Assembly (NCBI RefSeq): GCF_028682175.1
Contig: NZ_JANHKS010000012.1
Location: 78,236-142,235, forward strand
DNA from: Pseudomonas putida
GTDB taxonomy: Bacteria > Pseudomonadota > Gammaproteobacteria > Pseudomonadales > Pseudomonadaceae
DNA length: 64,000 nt
Direction of reading: 5' to 3'
This document shows positions 8,552 to 17,992 of the stretch, piece by piece; within the stretch, counting starts at the first letter, position 1; every line of letters starts with the position of its first letter. A program made the translations under genes and the position numbers. Under the pieces are notes generated by a model. That model was not told where the DNA came from, searched no databases, and was given only the letters and a program-made list of their open reading frames with translations.

Positions 8552-9619
8552 TCAAGCGGGTGACCAACCGTTCCAGGCCCGCGTCAGCAGCGCCTCGATG
8601 GGCGCCTGTTCAAACGGTCTGGGGTTGTAGTACGGGCTGGCGCAGGCGATGTGGGCGGCCTCGGCGGGGCCATCCTTGGGCATGCCCAGCTCTGCCAGCG
8701 ACAGAGGAATGCCCAGCTTTTCGTTCAACGCAAACAGCAACTGGCCAACGTCCTTAGCCTCGTCACCACCTAGCGCGCGGGCGGCACGTTGCAGGGGCTG
8801 CGCCGCCGCCTCGCAATTGTAGTGCGCCGCGTGCGGCAGCACGATTGCATGGGCCTGAGCGTGGGGCAGGTTGAAGGTGCCGCCCAGCGTATGGCAAAGC
8901 TTGTGGTGCAAGGCCATGCCCACCGAGCCCAGGCAGATGCCCGCAAGCCAGGCACCGTAGAGGGCCTGGCCTCGCGCCTCGGGATGCTCAGGGTCCTGGA
9001 CGATCAGTGGCAACGAGGCGGCCAGTGCCCGGATCGACTCTTCGGCCATGAAGCCGATGATGGGATTGGCGTCCTGGGCGTACAGCGCCTCGACCGCATG
9101 GGCCATGGCATTCATCCCCGAGCACGCAGACACCTGCGCCGGCAGCGACAGAGTCAGTTGCGGGTCGTAGATGACGGTTTTCGGCAGCACCCGGATGTCA
9201 CGCCCGGTCCGTTTCAGGCGATCTTCAGTGAGCCCGTAGATGGGCGTCATTTCCGAGCCGGCATAGGTGGTCGGCACTGCCAGAATCGGCAGGCCCGAGT
9301 CCATGGCGATCGCCTTGCCCAGGCCGATGGTCGAGCCTCCACCGACGGCGACGCAGCAGTCTGCACCCAGCCGGACTGCCTCGATCCGGGCCGCCTGCGC
9401 GACTTCGATCGGCACGTGCATCACCGCGTTCGGATACACACCCGCCGAGCGCGAACCTAACAGGGCTGCAACCTGCTCGCCCAGGTCCTGTTGCTCCGGC
9501 GTGGTCAGAATCAACGCACGTCGCGCACCCAGCCGGTCGATTTCCTGCGCCAGTTCAGACAGCTTGCCCCAGCCGAACACTACGCGCGTCGGCAGGCTTT
9601 GGTAGACAAATGGATTCAT
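8552..9619 (-). CDS. pnpF: Maleylacetate reductase
   Basis: A 355-residue iron-dependent-alcohol-dehydrogenase-superfamily enzyme of maleylacetate reductase length. The N-terminal motif TRVVFGWGKL, the nucleotide-binding GGGSTIGLGKAIA, the AVPTTYAGSEMTPIYG segment and the HHKLCHTLGG motif are all characteristic. It reduces maleylacetate to beta-ketoadipate with NAD(P)H, joining the hydroquinone and benzenetriol branches to central metabolism. It lies eight bases downstream of pnpE. Confidence 0.93.
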   Translation of the reverse strand: MNPFVYQSLPTRVVFGWGKLSELAQEIDRLGARRALILTTPEQQDLGEQVAALLGSRSAGVYPNAVMHVPIEVAQAARIEAVRLGADCCVAVGGGSTIGLGKAIAMDSGLPILAVPTTYAGSEMTPIYGLTEDRLKRTGRDIRVLPKTVIYDPQLTLSLPAQVSACSGMNAMAHAVEALYAQDANPIIGFMAEESIRALAASLPLIVQDPEHPEARGQALYGAWLAGICLGSVGMALHHKLCHTLGGTFNLPHAQAHAIVLPHAAHYNCEAAAQPLQRAARALGGDEAKDVGQLLFALNEKLGIPLSLAELGMPKDGPAEAAHIACASPYYNPRPFEQAPIEALLTRAWNGWSPA

Positions 9620-9627
9620 GGCCGGCC

Positions 9628-11091
9628 TCAGCGTTTGAAATGAGCGGGAATAGTGGCGTCAACATTGACCCACACCGAGCGCGCCTCGGTGTAGTCATGC
9701 ATCGCTTCGAAGCCCATCTCACGGCCATACCCCGACCGCCCTACACCGCCGAACGGGCTGCCTGGACTGACGCGCTTGTAGCAGTTGATCCAGCACATCC
9801 CGGCGTGGATCGAATCGGCCATCTTGTGGGCCCGCGCAAGGTTCTGCGTCCACAGACCGCTGCCCAGGCCGTACTCCGTCGAGTTGGCAATGGCCAGCGC
9901 TTCTTCGTCGGTTTCAAAGCGCAGCACCGTCACGAACGGCCCGAACACTTCCTCCTGGGAGACACGGTCCCCGGGCGCCGCCTCGACCACGGTCGGTTCG
10001 ACATAGAACCCGCTCGCCAATGCAGGATCGGCGGGCGCCTTGCCACCGGTAAGCACACGGCCGCCCTGCTCGCGGCAGATGTCCACGTACGCCAGCACGC
10101 GGTCACGGTGCAGGGCCGAAGTCAGCGGGCCCATTTCGGTGTCCGGGTTCATCGGGTCGCCCAGGCGAATCGACCGCGCCAGGGTGATGAAACGCTCCAG
10201 GAAGGCATCAGCGATGTCCTTGTGCAGGATCAGACGCGAACCTGCGATACAGGCCTGGCCCTGATTGTGAAAGATCGCCCAGGCCGCGCCATTGACCGCC
10301 GCGTCGAGGTTGGCGTCGGCGAACACGATGTTCGCACCCTTGCCACCCAGTTCCAGTTGAACGCGCTTGAGGTTGCCCTGGGACGCCTCGACAACGCGGC
10401 GACCGGTCGCAGTGGACCCGGTGAAGGCGATCTTGCCGACATCCGGATGCTCGGCCAGGCGCTGACCGGCCGTGTGGCCGTAACCGGGCACGATGTTGAC
10501 CACACCGTCTGGAAAGCCGACCTCTTTCATCAGCTCGGCGATGCGCAGGGTCGACAATGGGGTGATTTCAGAAGGCTTGAGCACCACGGTATTACCGGCA
10601 GCCAATGCCGGGCCCATCTTCCAGCTGGTGAACATCAGCGGAAAGTTCCACGGCACGATCTGCCCGACCACGCCCACGGGCTTTCGCTGCACGTAGTTGA
10701 GAAAACCTGGATCGACAGGAATGACCGAGCCTTCGACCTTGTCGGCCATGCCGCCGAAGTAACGGAAACAGGCAGCCGTGCGTGGCACATCGAGCCCGCG
10801 TGAGTCGCGGATCGGGTGACCGGTGTCGAGGGATTCAAGTTGCGCCAGCTCTTCGGCGCACTCTTCGATCTTGTCGGCAAGTTTCAGCAACAACCGCCCA
10901 CGCTGCGCTGCCCCCATCGCCGCCCAGGCCGGAAACGCGCGCTTGGCGGCATCCACTGCCAGGTCAACGTCCACCGCCTCTGCCGCGGCGATCCTGGTAA
11001 TGAGCGAGCCATCGTGCGGTGAAACCACATCGATCGTGCCGCCGTCCACGGCGTCCACGAATCGACCATCGATAAACAGCTGGTTGTGCAT
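9628..11091 (-). CDS. pnpE: 4-Hydroxymuconic semialdehyde dehydrogenase
   Basis: A 487-residue NAD(P)-dependent aldehyde dehydrogenase. The general base lies in LELGGKGANIVF and the catalytic Cys in NQGQACIAGSR. GSTATGRRV is the cofactor-binding turn and EVFGPFVTV is the C-terminal motif. ATG 11091 (MHNQLFIDG) has AGGAA six bases upstream and is preferred over an earlier in-frame codon. In hydroquinone pathways (PnpE/HapI) this enzyme oxidises 4-hydroxymuconic semialdehyde, the PnpCD product, to maleylacetate. Placement between pnpD and pnpF agrees. Confidence 0.9.
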   Translation of the reverse strand: MHNQLFIDGRFVDAVDGGTIDVVSPHDGSLITRIAAAEAVDVDLAVDAAKRAFPAWAAMGAAQRGRLLLKLADKIEECAEELAQLESLDTGHPIRDSRGLDVPRTAACFRYFGGMADKVEGSVIPVDPGFLNYVQRKPVGVVGQIVPWNFPLMFTSWKMGPALAAGNTVVLKPSEITPLSTLRIAELMKEVGFPDGVVNIVPGYGHTAGQRLAEHPDVGKIAFTGSTATGRRVVEASQGNLKRVQLELGGKGANIVFADANLDAAVNGAAWAIFHNQGQACIAGSRLILHKDIADAFLERFITLARSIRLGDPMNPDTEMGPLTSALHRDRVLAYVDICREQGGRVLTGGKAPADPALASGFYVEPTVVEAAPGDRVSQEEVFGPFVTVLRFETDEEALAIANSTEYGLGSGLWTQNLARAHKMADSIHAGMCWINCYKRVSPGSPFGGVGRSGYGREMGFEAMHDYTEARSVWVNVDATIPAHFKR

Positions 11092-11144
11092 GGTGCATTC
11101 CTCGCGCCGCATGACCTGCACGGCGCTTGCAACTGACTGGAAAC

Positions 11145-11165
11145 GGGCCTGACCCGGTCAGGCCC
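11145..11165. terminator. Hairpin between pnpD and pnpE
   Basis: GGGCCTGA pairs with TCAGGCCC around a CCCGG loop. No T-run follows, so this is probably an mRNA-stability or processing element inside the operon. Confidence 0.4.
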
Positions 11166-11173
11166 AACAAGGC

Positions 11174-12193
11174 TTAGAACTCGATCGGGTACGGCGTGAG
11201 TTCACCGCTCTCGTAGCGCTCTGGCAGGTTGGGCGTGGCGTTTTCCCAGACCATCAACATCGAGCGTTTGGTCGAGTAACCCTGGTGGCGGATATCGGCC
11301 GGCATGGCGCAGATGTCACCAGGACGCATGGTGATGCGCGCACGCGGATTGCCCTCGTCCTTGTCAGCGACGTCCCAGACGATGTCATCGGACATTTGCA
11401 GGAACCACTCGACCCGATCGTTACCGTGGAACACCGGCAGCATGAATTCTTCGGTGGTCGGGCAGAACAGGCTGGCTTTGCAGACCGAGGTCACGGAAGG
11501 GTTCCAGGTCACGTCGGAGCGCGACAGGTACTTGAACAGGCTGAAGGCATGCAACTGGCCTTCGAAACCTTCAGCCGTGTGAATCTGCGGCTCATCCTGA
11601 CTGACATCGGCGAAGTGACGGTTGATGTCCAGATCGTTGCGCAGCGGCGAATCATCCGGCATGCCAGGCATGCGTTTGGTGGCGATGCGGAAACGCTCGA
11701 TGGCTTCGAGGTTTTCACCGTTCTTGCGCCCGAAGGCGGTGCCGGTTTCCTGTGGCGCGGCGAACGGGTCGAAGGTGCAGTTCACCCAGTCGCGCAGCAT
11801 GGCCTTGAACGTCGCCATGATCAGCGGAGTTTCAAAGTTCTCGGTGTAGTTGACCCCGGCCTCTTTCAACACGCCGTTGAAGGTACCGGCGTACAGGTCG
11901 ACCCTGCCGTAATAGTTGCGGGTACCGATGACGTTGTCGAAGTTGACCCAGCCGTAGAAAAAGCCCCAGGCCACGTCACGCATCAGCGCACGCAGAAAGA
12001 TGTCGGCCGGGATCAGGTGCGAACGGGTTTCGCCCTTGGCGGGCCAGGTGATGCGGGCGAAATACTCATCGCGCGACAGTTCGAAAGCACCGAGCCGGTA
12101 GGAGCGATAACCGGTGACCGGATGGGGTGCGCTTGCGCTGACTTCGTCGTCAGCGAACGATGGTGCCTCAACGGCGGTTTCCAGCATGGCCAT
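11174..12193 (-). CDS. pnpD: Hydroquinone 1,2-dioxygenase, large subunit
   Basis: A 339-residue (about 38 kDa) cupin-fold protein, the size of HapD/PnpD large subunits. Start ATG 12193 has GAGGAA six bases upstream; the longer in-frame extension overlaps pnpC and is spurious. Near the C-terminus LPVFHGNDRVEWFLQMSDD, MRPGDICAMPADIRHQG and MVWEN form the cupin segments expected to hold iron. With PnpC it makes the Fe(II) heterotetramer that cleaves hydroquinone to 4-hydroxymuconic semialdehyde. The pair of adjacent small and large subunit genes is diagnostic. Confidence 0.88.
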   Translation of the reverse strand: MAMLETAVEAPSFADDEVSASAPHPVTGYRSYRLGAFELSRDEYFARITWPAKGETRSHLIPADIFLRALMRDVAWGFFYGWVNFDNVIGTRNYYGRVDLYAGTFNGVLKEAGVNYTENFETPLIMATFKAMLRDWVNCTFDPFAAPQETGTAFGRKNGENLEAIERFRIATKRMPGMPDDSPLRNDLDINRHFADVSQDEPQIHTAEGFEGQLHAFSLFKYLSRSDVTWNPSVTSVCKASLFCPTTEEFMLPVFHGNDRVEWFLQMSDDIVWDVADKDEGNPRARITMRPGDICAMPADIRHQGYSTKRSMLMVWENATPNLPERYESGELTPYPIEF

Positions 12194-12239
12194 GGAAAAT
12201 TCCTCTTGTTCTGGGTGGGGATGAGTGGCGATCAACGAA

Positions 12240-12734
12240 TCACTTGAGGCAGATGTCTGCCCATTTCTCGACCGACAGCGGACCTTTGATGGTCTGCTGC
12301 AACAGCACACCCGGGCGACTGGATTCAAAGCGGTACGCAGTGCCGGCAGGAAGCAGGCACTGATGGCCGCGTTTGAGCAGCACGTATCCCATGGGCTTGC
12401 CGACCGGCACTTCACCCGCCAGGCGAGTGCCCTCGCCGTCCACCTGAGGCGTATCCAGCTTGAGGAAATCGACGCGAACTTCACCGTCCATCACGATGGC
12501 GAATTCGTCATGAGCGGCGGTGAACCAGGGCGACTGACCTTCAGCGCGCAGGGTTTCGATCACATAGCCAAGGTTCAGGCCCACCACGACTTTCTGGTAG
12601 GGAGGGGATTTTTCAGCCACTTCGAAGATGTTCGAAAATGCATAGTGGCGGGCTTCACCACTGATAATTTCCACCGACCCTTTGGTGTAGTTTTCCAGCG
12701 AGCCGAAGACCGTCTTGATTGCAGCAGTACTCAT
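12240..12734 (-). CDS. pnpC: Hydroquinone 1,2-dioxygenase, small subunit
   Basis: A 164-residue (about 18 kDa) cupin-like protein matching the HapC/PnpC small subunit. The central AAHDEFAIVMDGEVRVDF and PVGYVLL-type strands followed by HQCLLPAGTAYRF show the double-stranded beta-helix. ATG 12734 (MSTAAIKT) is taken as the start; a GTG nine bases upstream is possible. First gene of the seven-gene pnpCDEFG-yciI-Rieske operon. A predicted PnpR operator lies about 90 bases upstream. Confidence 0.87.
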   Translation of the reverse strand: MSTAAIKTVFGSLENYTKGSVEIISGEARHYAFSNIFEVAEKSPPYQKVVVGLNLGYVIETLRAEGQSPWFTAAHDEFAIVMDGEVRVDFLKLDTPQVDGEGTRLAGEVPVGKPMGYVLLKRGHQCLLPAGTAYRFESSRPGVLLQQTIKGPLSVEKWADICLK

Positions 12735-12821
12735 CGCGTTCACCGCACTTGTTGTTATTGAGGTGAAGCCACGGTACGGCGATGACTGACCGGGAACAAT
12801 TACGCAGGGGCCGACAACAGT

Positions 12822-12838
12822 GTTTGCGAAACGCGAAC
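12822..12838. promoter_or_regulatory. Predicted PnpR operator upstream of pnpC
   Basis: GTTTGCGAAACGCGAAC fits GTT-N11-AAC. It lies in the short gap between the pnpR stop and the pnpC start, as expected for control of the pnpCDEFG operon. Confidence 0.75.
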
Positions 12839-12860
12839 ACTGTTCGCCGACGAGCCTGGT

Positions 12861-13790
12861 TCAAACAATCCAGCCGCGCTCCAGCAACGGTCGATCCCAA
12901 CTGGGTTCATCAGCAAAATGCTCGACCAGAAACTCAATGAGGGTGCGCACTTTCAGGGCCCGTCGCTGAGTGGCCGGGAACACGGCGGAGAAGTTGAACG
13001 AAGACAGGTGATACTCGGGCAGTACGGGAATAAGTCGCCCCGCCAGCAGGTCATCGCTGGCCACCAGCGTCGGCAGGCAAACAATGCACACGCCCGTCTC
13101 GGCATAATCACGCAACAAGTGGACCGAGTTGGAACGCATATGCCCCGGCAGGCTGAGATTCAATTGTTCGCCCTCGTGAGTGAACACCCAGCGGTTTCGC
13201 GAGGGGTAACCTGCGTACATCGCGATCTTGTGGTTCAGTAAATCGTCGGGATGGCGAGGCACACCAAATTCGGCGGCATATTGCGGGGACATGCAGAACA
13301 ACCGGCGAACGGAAAACAGCTTGCGCTCGATCAGGGTTTCACTCAGCGGCGGAAACATCTGGAAGGCGACATCGAAGCCTTCCTCGATGGGATCGACCAC
13401 CCGGTCATTGACCACCACATCGATCTCGATATCGGGGTACAGCCGGTTGAACTCAGCCATCATCCGGCCAAAATGACCGATGGCAAAGCCTGGAAGCATC
13501 TGGATCCGCAACTTTCCGGTGGGCTTGGCACGCAGCTCGCGCATGTGCTCGGTCAGTGAGTTGAAGTTGGCGACCATGTCAGAGCATTCCTTGTAATAGG
13601 TCTCCCCGACGTCGGACAGGCGCACATGTCGCGTGCTGCGATGAAACAGCGGTGCATTGATGAACTGTTCCAACTGCTGAATGCGATGTGAAATAACCGA
13701 GCGGGTCACGCCCAATTGCAATGCAGCCTTCGCGAAATTGCCGGTCTCGGCAACCCGCACAAAGGCTTCGACACTGAGTAAACGATCCAT
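12861..13790 (-). CDS. pnpR: LysR-type regulator of the pnp genes
   Basis: A 309-residue LysR protein. The N-terminal winged helix-turn-helix (residues 1-60, MDRLLSVEAFVRVAETGNFA) is followed by a substrate-binding domain with two alpha/beta lobes. It ends the pnp cluster on the same strand as the operon it precedes. The four GTT-N11-AAC sites in the cluster, including one upstream of this gene, indicate that it activates pnpA, pnpB and pnpCDEFG in response to p-nitrophenol and may control itself. Assignment as PnpR rests on context and sites. Confidence 0.85.
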   Translation of the reverse strand: MDRLLSVEAFVRVAETGNFAKAALQLGVTRSVISHRIQQLEQFINAPLFHRSTRHVRLSDVGETYYKECSDMVANFNSLTEHMRELRAKPTGKLRIQMLPGFAIGHFGRMMAEFNRLYPDIEIDVVVNDRVVDPIEEGFDVAFQMFPPLSETLIERKLFSVRRLFCMSPQYAAEFGVPRHPDDLLNHKIAMYAGYPSRNRWVFTHEGEQLNLSLPGHMRSNSVHLLRDYAETGVCIVCLPTLVASDDLLAGRLIPVLPEYHLSSFNFSAVFPATQRRALKVRTLIEFLVEHFADEPSWDRPLLERGWIV

Positions 13791-13940
13791 GGCAGGGTCC
13801 TGGATTTATCTTATTGTTCTCAAAGAATGAGGGTAAACCGCAGCCGGCCTGATTAGCCATAGCGACAAAGGTCCCGTGTAACAGGGGATGATTCGGGGAA
13901 CGCCGTTAAACCTGCCCTCTATCAATATCGCGAACCTGGT

Positions 13941-13957
13941 GTTTGTATTTTGCAAAC
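13941..13957. promoter_or_regulatory. Predicted PnpR operator upstream of pnpR
   Basis: GTTTGTATTTTGCAAAC fits GTT-N11-AAC and is nearly palindromic. It lies 151 bases before the pnpR start, consistent with autoregulation. The rest of 13791-14135 shows no gene. Confidence 0.65.
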
Positions 13958-14135
13958 CTCCCCGCACTTTGCGCCACGTCACGCCAATGTCGCGCATTTA
14001 CTAAGTCATGATCCTTCTGATCAATTAATTAGATAACTTCGTTCGAATTATTTGGCTTTTCCGGTGAGTTCGGGCCGATGTTCATTAGCGGACCGATGAG
14101 CCTGAGCTCGTTCGAATACCCTCGGAGACCGGAAC

Positions 14136-14837
14136 ATGATTGAACTACGTCCGTTTAGAAAGTTGGGTGGCGGGAACCACGGATGGCTGGATACGCGACA
14201 CCATTTCTCATTCGCCGACTATCAGGATCCCAAGCGCATGAACTGGGGGCGGATGAGAGTCTGGAACGATGACACCATCGCCCCGCAAACAGGCTTTGCC
14301 CCTCACTCACACCAGGAGATGGAAATCATCACCTATGTCCGCCAGGGCGCGATTACCCATCAGGACAGCCTTGGCAACAGCGGGCGCACCGCCGCAGGCG
14401 ACGTCCAGGTCATGAGCGCCGGCACCGGCATCCAGCACAGCGAGTACAACTTCGAAAGCGAAGACACGAAAATCTTCCAGATCTGGATCTTTCCGGACCT
14501 CAAGGGCCTGCCGCCAAGCTGGGGCGTGCGGCCTTTCCCCAAGCAACCCTCCAGGGGCAAATTCGAAACACTGGCCAGCGGCTTCGATGAAGACCACGAC
14601 GCCCTGCGCATCCGCGCCGAAGCCCGCCTGGCCGCTGCAACGCTGGATCGAGGCGGCCACGCCGAATACACGCTGGACATCGCGCGCAAGGTCTACCTGG
14701 TGGTGGCGTCAGGGCAGATCGAAGTCAACGGCGTGACCGTGGGTCCTGGCGACGGAGCGGCCGTACAGAACGAATCAGTGCTCAGATTCCTTGCCCATCG
14801 ACGCAGCGAGATCGTGCTGGTGGATGTGGCGGGCTGA
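14136..14837 (+). CDS. Pirin family protein (YhhW-like)
   Basis: A 233-residue bicupin of the pirin family. The N-terminal metal-binding cupin shows RHHFSFADY, FAPHSHQEMEIITYV and AGTGIQHSEYN, which supply the His/Glu ligands. The shorter C-terminal cupin is typical of YhhW-type pirins. Some members have quercetin 2,3-dioxygenase activity. It is divergent from pnpR and has no evident link to the nitrophenol pathway. Confidence 0.9.
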   Translation: MIELRPFRKLGGGNHGWLDTRHHFSFADYQDPKRMNWGRMRVWNDDTIAPQTGFAPHSHQEMEIITYVRQGAITHQDSLGNSGRTAAGDVQVMSAGTGIQHSEYNFESEDTKIFQIWIFPDLKGLPPSWGVRPFPKQPSRGKFETLASGFDEDHDALRIRAEARLAAATLDRGGHAEYTLDIARKVYLVVASGQIEVNGVTVGPGDGAAVQNESVLRFLAHRRSEIVLVDVAG

Positions 14838-14998
14838 TTCCTGCGGGGAGACGTTCAGGGCATCTTGAGGCACTGGCGCTGGCGACTCGACCTCCTGCAC
14901 GCGGCACCACCTCATGAAATGTCCTGAATGAGTCCTTCACACAAAAATTTTTTACTGTGTTGCACTACCTCCACCAGAAGCGAATAATTGGCCTCATT

Positions 14999-15022
14999 AC
15001 GTAGCCACAATGTAGCTACATT
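14999..15022. promoter_or_regulatory. Candidate operator/promoter of dinJ-yafQ
   Basis: Repeated GTAGC and GTAGCTAC blocks lie 19-40 bases before the antitoxin start, with AGGTGAG as ribosome site closer in. Antitoxins of this family usually bind palindromes here to repress their own operon. Assignment is by position and symmetry only. Confidence 0.4.
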
Positions 15023-15040
15023 CTGAATACAGGTGAGACC

Positions 15041-15340
15041 ATGGCCGCATTACTCAAGAACACCGACGTGCGTTGCCGCATCGACGAAGAACTCAAGCTC
15101 CAGGTGACCGCAGTGCTGAGCGCTTGCGGACTGACGATCAGTGAAGCGATGCGGCTTTTTTTGCTTCAGGTCGTAGAAACCCAGGGATTGCCCTTCGAAG
15201 TACGCGCCCCCTCGGAAAAAACCGCCCGGGCTCTGGCCCAGGCGAGACAAATCCGCAGCCGCTTCGAATCAATGGACGAATTGTTAGAGGATCTGGATGG
15301 CAAAGAAGCCCCCGAAGCAGGCGCAAAACGAATCCCCTGA
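15041..15340 (+). CDS. dinJ: RelB/DinJ family antitoxin
   Basis: A 99-residue protein with the ribbon-helix-helix core CRIDEELKLQVTAVLSACGL and the family motif TISEAMRLFLLQVVE. The C-terminal half is charged and would wrap the toxin. ATG 15041 is preceded by AGGTGAG. It overlaps the toxin gene by 44 bases, the usual coupling in such pairs. It lies outside the island, next to its insertion point. Confidence 0.9.
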   Translation: MAALLKNTDVRCRIDEELKLQVTAVLSACGLTISEAMRLFLLQVVETQGLPFEVRAPSEKTARALAQARQIRSRFESMDELLEDLDGKEAPEAGAKRIP

Positions 15341-15632
15341 TCCTAAACGGGCAGCGTTGCCGCGACGTGTCGACTACACGGCAGAATTCGGGAAGTCATG
15401 GGAACGGCACAATCGCGCCGGTCGAAGTGACATGAAGGCGATGCGCGAAGTGATGACAATGATCTGGATGGGACAGCCACTGCCCCCTTCATACCGGGAT
15501 CACGAACTTCGAGGAGAATGGGAAGGAACGCGGGAGTGTCATGTCGGTGGGGATTTTCTCCTCATCTACCAAGCCACCGAACGCGAAGTGGTCTTTGTTG
15601 ACCTTGGCACTCATTCGGAGCTGTTCAGGTAG
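15297..15632 (+). CDS. yafQ: YafQ-type mRNA interferase toxin
   Basis: A 111-residue RelE-superfamily toxin with the YafQ pattern DHELRGEWEGTRECHVGGDF, LLIYQ and the C-terminal GTHSELF. Catalytic His and Asp/Phe positions known for YafQ are present. The N-terminal 20 residues before RRVDYTAEF are lysine/proline-rich and longer than usual, so translation may start further downstream. It cleaves mRNA on the ribosome when released from DinJ. Confidence 0.88.
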   Translation: MAKKPPKQAQNESPDPKRAALPRRVDYTAEFGKSWERHNRAGRSDMKAMREVMTMIWMGQPLPPSYRDHELRGEWEGTRECHVGGDFLLIYQATEREVVFVDLGTHSELFR

Positions 15633-15669
15633 TCTGGCACCGCTCAGGACCACAAACCCCGGAAACGAC

Positions 15670-15693
15670 AAAGCCCCGTAAAAACGGGGCTTT
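15670..15693. terminator. Terminator of the interrupted serine tRNA gene (also behind yafQ)
   Basis: Perfect 9-base arms AAAGCCCCG/CGGGGCTTT surround a 6-base loop. It lies 13 bases beyond the tRNA CCA on the minus strand and 37 bases beyond the yafQ stop on the plus strand, so it can serve both. Confidence 0.75.
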
Positions 15694-15706
15694 GCGGTAC
15701 AAAATA

Positions 15707-15732
15707 TGGCGGAGGCGCAGAGATTCGAACCC
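15707..15732 (-). pseudogene. 3' fragment of host tRNA-Ser(UGA), cut by the island
   Basis: The minus strand reads GTTCGAATCTCTG then CGCCTCCGCCA, i.e. T-loop, 3' T-stem strand, 3' acceptor strand, discriminator G and encoded CCA. The acceptor strand CGCCTCC pairs completely (one G-U) with GGAGGTG, the 5' end of the tRNA piece at 59552-59558. The 5' side of the T-stem is replaced by island sequence, and no D-arm or anticodon arm is present. This is therefore the downstream half of one tRNA gene split by 43.8 kb. Confidence 0.88.
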
Positions 15733-15745
15733 TTATCCTAGGTAC
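15733..15745 (+). repeat. Left inverted terminal repeat of the island
   Basis: TTATCCTAGGTAC, matching 12 of 13 bases of the inverted copy at 59478-59490. Immediately outside is GAACCC, the left copy of the 6-base target repeat. The following 300 bases (15746-16051) contain no recognisable gene. Confidence 0.8.
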
Positions 15746-16051
15746 CCTACTAATATCGAGAGTTCCTAACGAGTCGGTCGACATCGCTCAGGCCATGAAC
15801 ATAGCAAAACCGGGCCCTGTACACAACCTCCAGAAATCCCGCGAGCGTGCAGCTGACTGCATGCTACAAAATGCCAATCAAACCAGAGAGATAGCACTCT
15901 CGATTTCAAAAAACGCCTCGAAAAAGCCTGTTGTCTGTCATGGCCCTGAACTGTTGAGCGCCATACTCCTACCATGAAGAGCTCTGCCTTCCCCTAGAAC
16001 AGCCATCGCTTGTAGTAACTCATGGCATAAAGATTGAAAGGGTCAAACTCC

Positions 16052-17992
16052 TCATTGAGTGTCCGGCCTTTTCGGCCAATCCCGAGGAATCAAGGCATCC
16101 TCTGACAATTTGTTCCACCGCTTGCGGGTAGCCGCTACGTAGCGAGGGTCATCCCCGAAGAAGGCATGCTCGATCAGTAGCACCTGCAGACCTTCCTGGG
16201 CAGCCGTCTCCTTGAACAGGAAGTCGATGTGTCGACGCATGGCCGATACCTCTTCGTTTTCTCCAATCGTCGACTCGTCTTCCCCACGTTGCGGGTAGTA
16301 AGGTCGGCTAATCTGGTCGAACGCGAGGAAGGCTGGTACTGGAGCATTGATTTCACCCAGGTACTTCTGCAGCGCGAAGGACAGGGCAATATGGATTGCC
16401 AGGTAGTTCTCATCCGACCCTGCATCATGCAGTCGGAGAACGGCTCCTGTGCCCTCCTCGATTATCGCCACCTCCGGCGGCTTGGAGGAAAACTCAAGGT
16501 CTGCCCCAATGCATGGCGCAACCGTAGGCAACTTGGCGAACGCCTCTGACAGGTATTGCGACACCTTGCGTTCGGCGCGAGAGAGCAACACTTGCTTGGA
16601 GTTGCTGTCGATCAGCGCTTCGAGTCTGTGAATCTGTTCATGCAGGACACTGAGGTCAGAGCCGGGCTGCGGCCTGGTCGGATTCATCTCCAAAAACTGC
16701 GACACCTTACCCAGCAGATGGGAATGGTATCGGGCCAAGCTATCCATTTGCTTGGCTTCATCACTTTGCCGAACCCAAGTCTTGATGCGCTCATCGGTTT
16801 CACGCAGCTTGATATTCAGTCGATCGATCTCGATCTGCAACGAGTCTTCATGTTCAATCAGGCGCGGCCTGACACTCTCGACCGCCACGCTTTCCGATCG
16901 CACGATCTTGATGGATTGGTGGATCGCTTCAGAGATCGCAATGCCACGCTCAGTCGGTGTGTCGCACAATGGACAAATGCCAGCAGCCGGCTGAAGGTGC
17001 TCGGCGATCTTCAGCTTCTCGTACTGGCGTTGGACGGCTCCCTGAAAACCCACCATATCCTGGAGCGCCGAACGGGTCGCACGGGATTGCCTGCGCGCTT
17101 TTTCGATGTCACCCAGCACGCTGCGCCGTTTTTCGTACAGGTTACCTAGCTCGCTTTCGTTAGGATTCGACACCCCTTTGGCATTGATCCGTTTTACCCG
17201 CTGCAGGATGGCTTCCAATTCCTGCTCGGTAGCGTCGTCCAAGGGGAGGTCGCACAGGCCACTGCGACTCGCATCGAGCAGCAAGCGCATGGCGTGCTTT
17301 TTGTACTCGCTGCCGGCTGCCTGGCGAGTTCGCTGCTTTCGTTCCTCTCGCTCAAGCTGTTTGCGTAGATCGCGCAAACGCCGCTCCTGGAGCACGGTGT
17401 CCTCGTTCACGACCCGCAAGAAAAAGGGCATCGTCTCGATGATCGCTGGAGCCTCGTCAGCCTGATCCAACCCATGAAGCAAAGCCGTTTCGTTATAGAT
17501 CACATCCTTGGGAACGAACATATAGGCCGTGGCGTGGCGCACCGTTGGGCGCCATTTACGGGCGATCTTGTCATCGGAGACGTCAGACACACCGCCGATG
17601 CCAAAGGCTCGCTCGATGAAGGCTTTACCCGCATCGACCGTCGTAGCACCTTGGAGCTGATCAACAGTGTCAGGAATTGGCAAATTCCGCCCATTGCTGA
17701 CGAACATCTTCGTGCTGGTACCTTGTCCAACAGGCGGGACGAGGCGAGCCGTAATCATCTGTGCGCCATCCAGCACCCACTTCACACCGACCGCCACACT
17801 GTGGCGTTTCACATGAGCTGCGAGTTCGCACTTGCTGGAGCCAAGGCAGTAATCGATGGCTTTGATCAGGGTGGATTTACCGGTACCGGAGGCACCGGTA
17901 AAAATGTTCACCTCACCCAGGCGCAGATCAAGGATGCGAACCCGCCCGCCTTCGCCGATGAAAAAGATGTTTGAGATGTTCCAGCGGCTCAC
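16052..17992 (-). CDS. ABC-three-component system ATPase (DUF3732, SMC/Rad50-like)
   Basis: A 646-residue SMC-type ATPase. Walker A is [10 protein letters not shown] (about residues 34-43). Long coiled-coil stretches flank a zinc-hook-like CPLCD near residue 340. The Walker B region reads [14 protein letters not shown], the form seen in DUF3732 proteins. The family is the ATPase of ABC-3C conflict systems, predicted to sense invading nucleic acid or nucleoprotein and license a toxic effector. It overlaps the middle-component gene by four bases and is last in a four-gene operon. Confidence 0.85.
   Translation of the reverse strand: MSRWNISNIFFIGEGGRVRILDLRLGEVNIFTGASGTGKSTLIKAIDYCLGSSKCELAAHVKRHSVAVGVKWVLDGAQMITARLVPPVGQGTSTKMFVSNGRNLPIPDTVDQLQGATTVDAGKAFIERAFGIGGVSDVSDDKIARKWRPTVRHATAYMFVPKDVIYNETALLHGLDQADEAPAIIETMPFFLRVVNEDTVLQERRLRDLRKQLEREERKQRTRQAAGSEYKKHAMRLLLDASRSGLCDLPLDDATEQELEAILQRVKRINAKGVSNPNESELGNLYEKRRSVLGDIEKARRQSRATRSALQDMVGFQGAVQRQYEKLKIAEHLQPAAGICPLCDTPTERGIAISEAIHQSIKIVRSESVAVESVRPRLIEHEDSLQIEIDRLNIKLRETDERIKTWVRQSDEAKQMDSLARYHSHLLGKVSQFLEMNPTRPQPGSDLSVLHEQIHRLEALIDSNSKQVLLSRAERKVSQYLSEAFAKLPTVAPCIGADLEFSSKPPEVAIIEEGTGAVLRLHDAGSDENYLAIHIALSFALQKYLGEINAPVPAFLAFDQISRPYYPQRGEDESTIGENEEVSAMRRHIDFLFKETAAQEGLQVLLIEHAFFGDDPRYVAATRKRWNKLSEDALIPRDWPKRPDTQ

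Noticed and set aside
12240..12484. N-terminal extension of the pnpD frame up to 12484
   Set aside because: It overlaps pnpC in another frame and contains low-quality Ser/Arg/Cys-rich sequence. ATG 12193 with GAGGAA is clearly the start.
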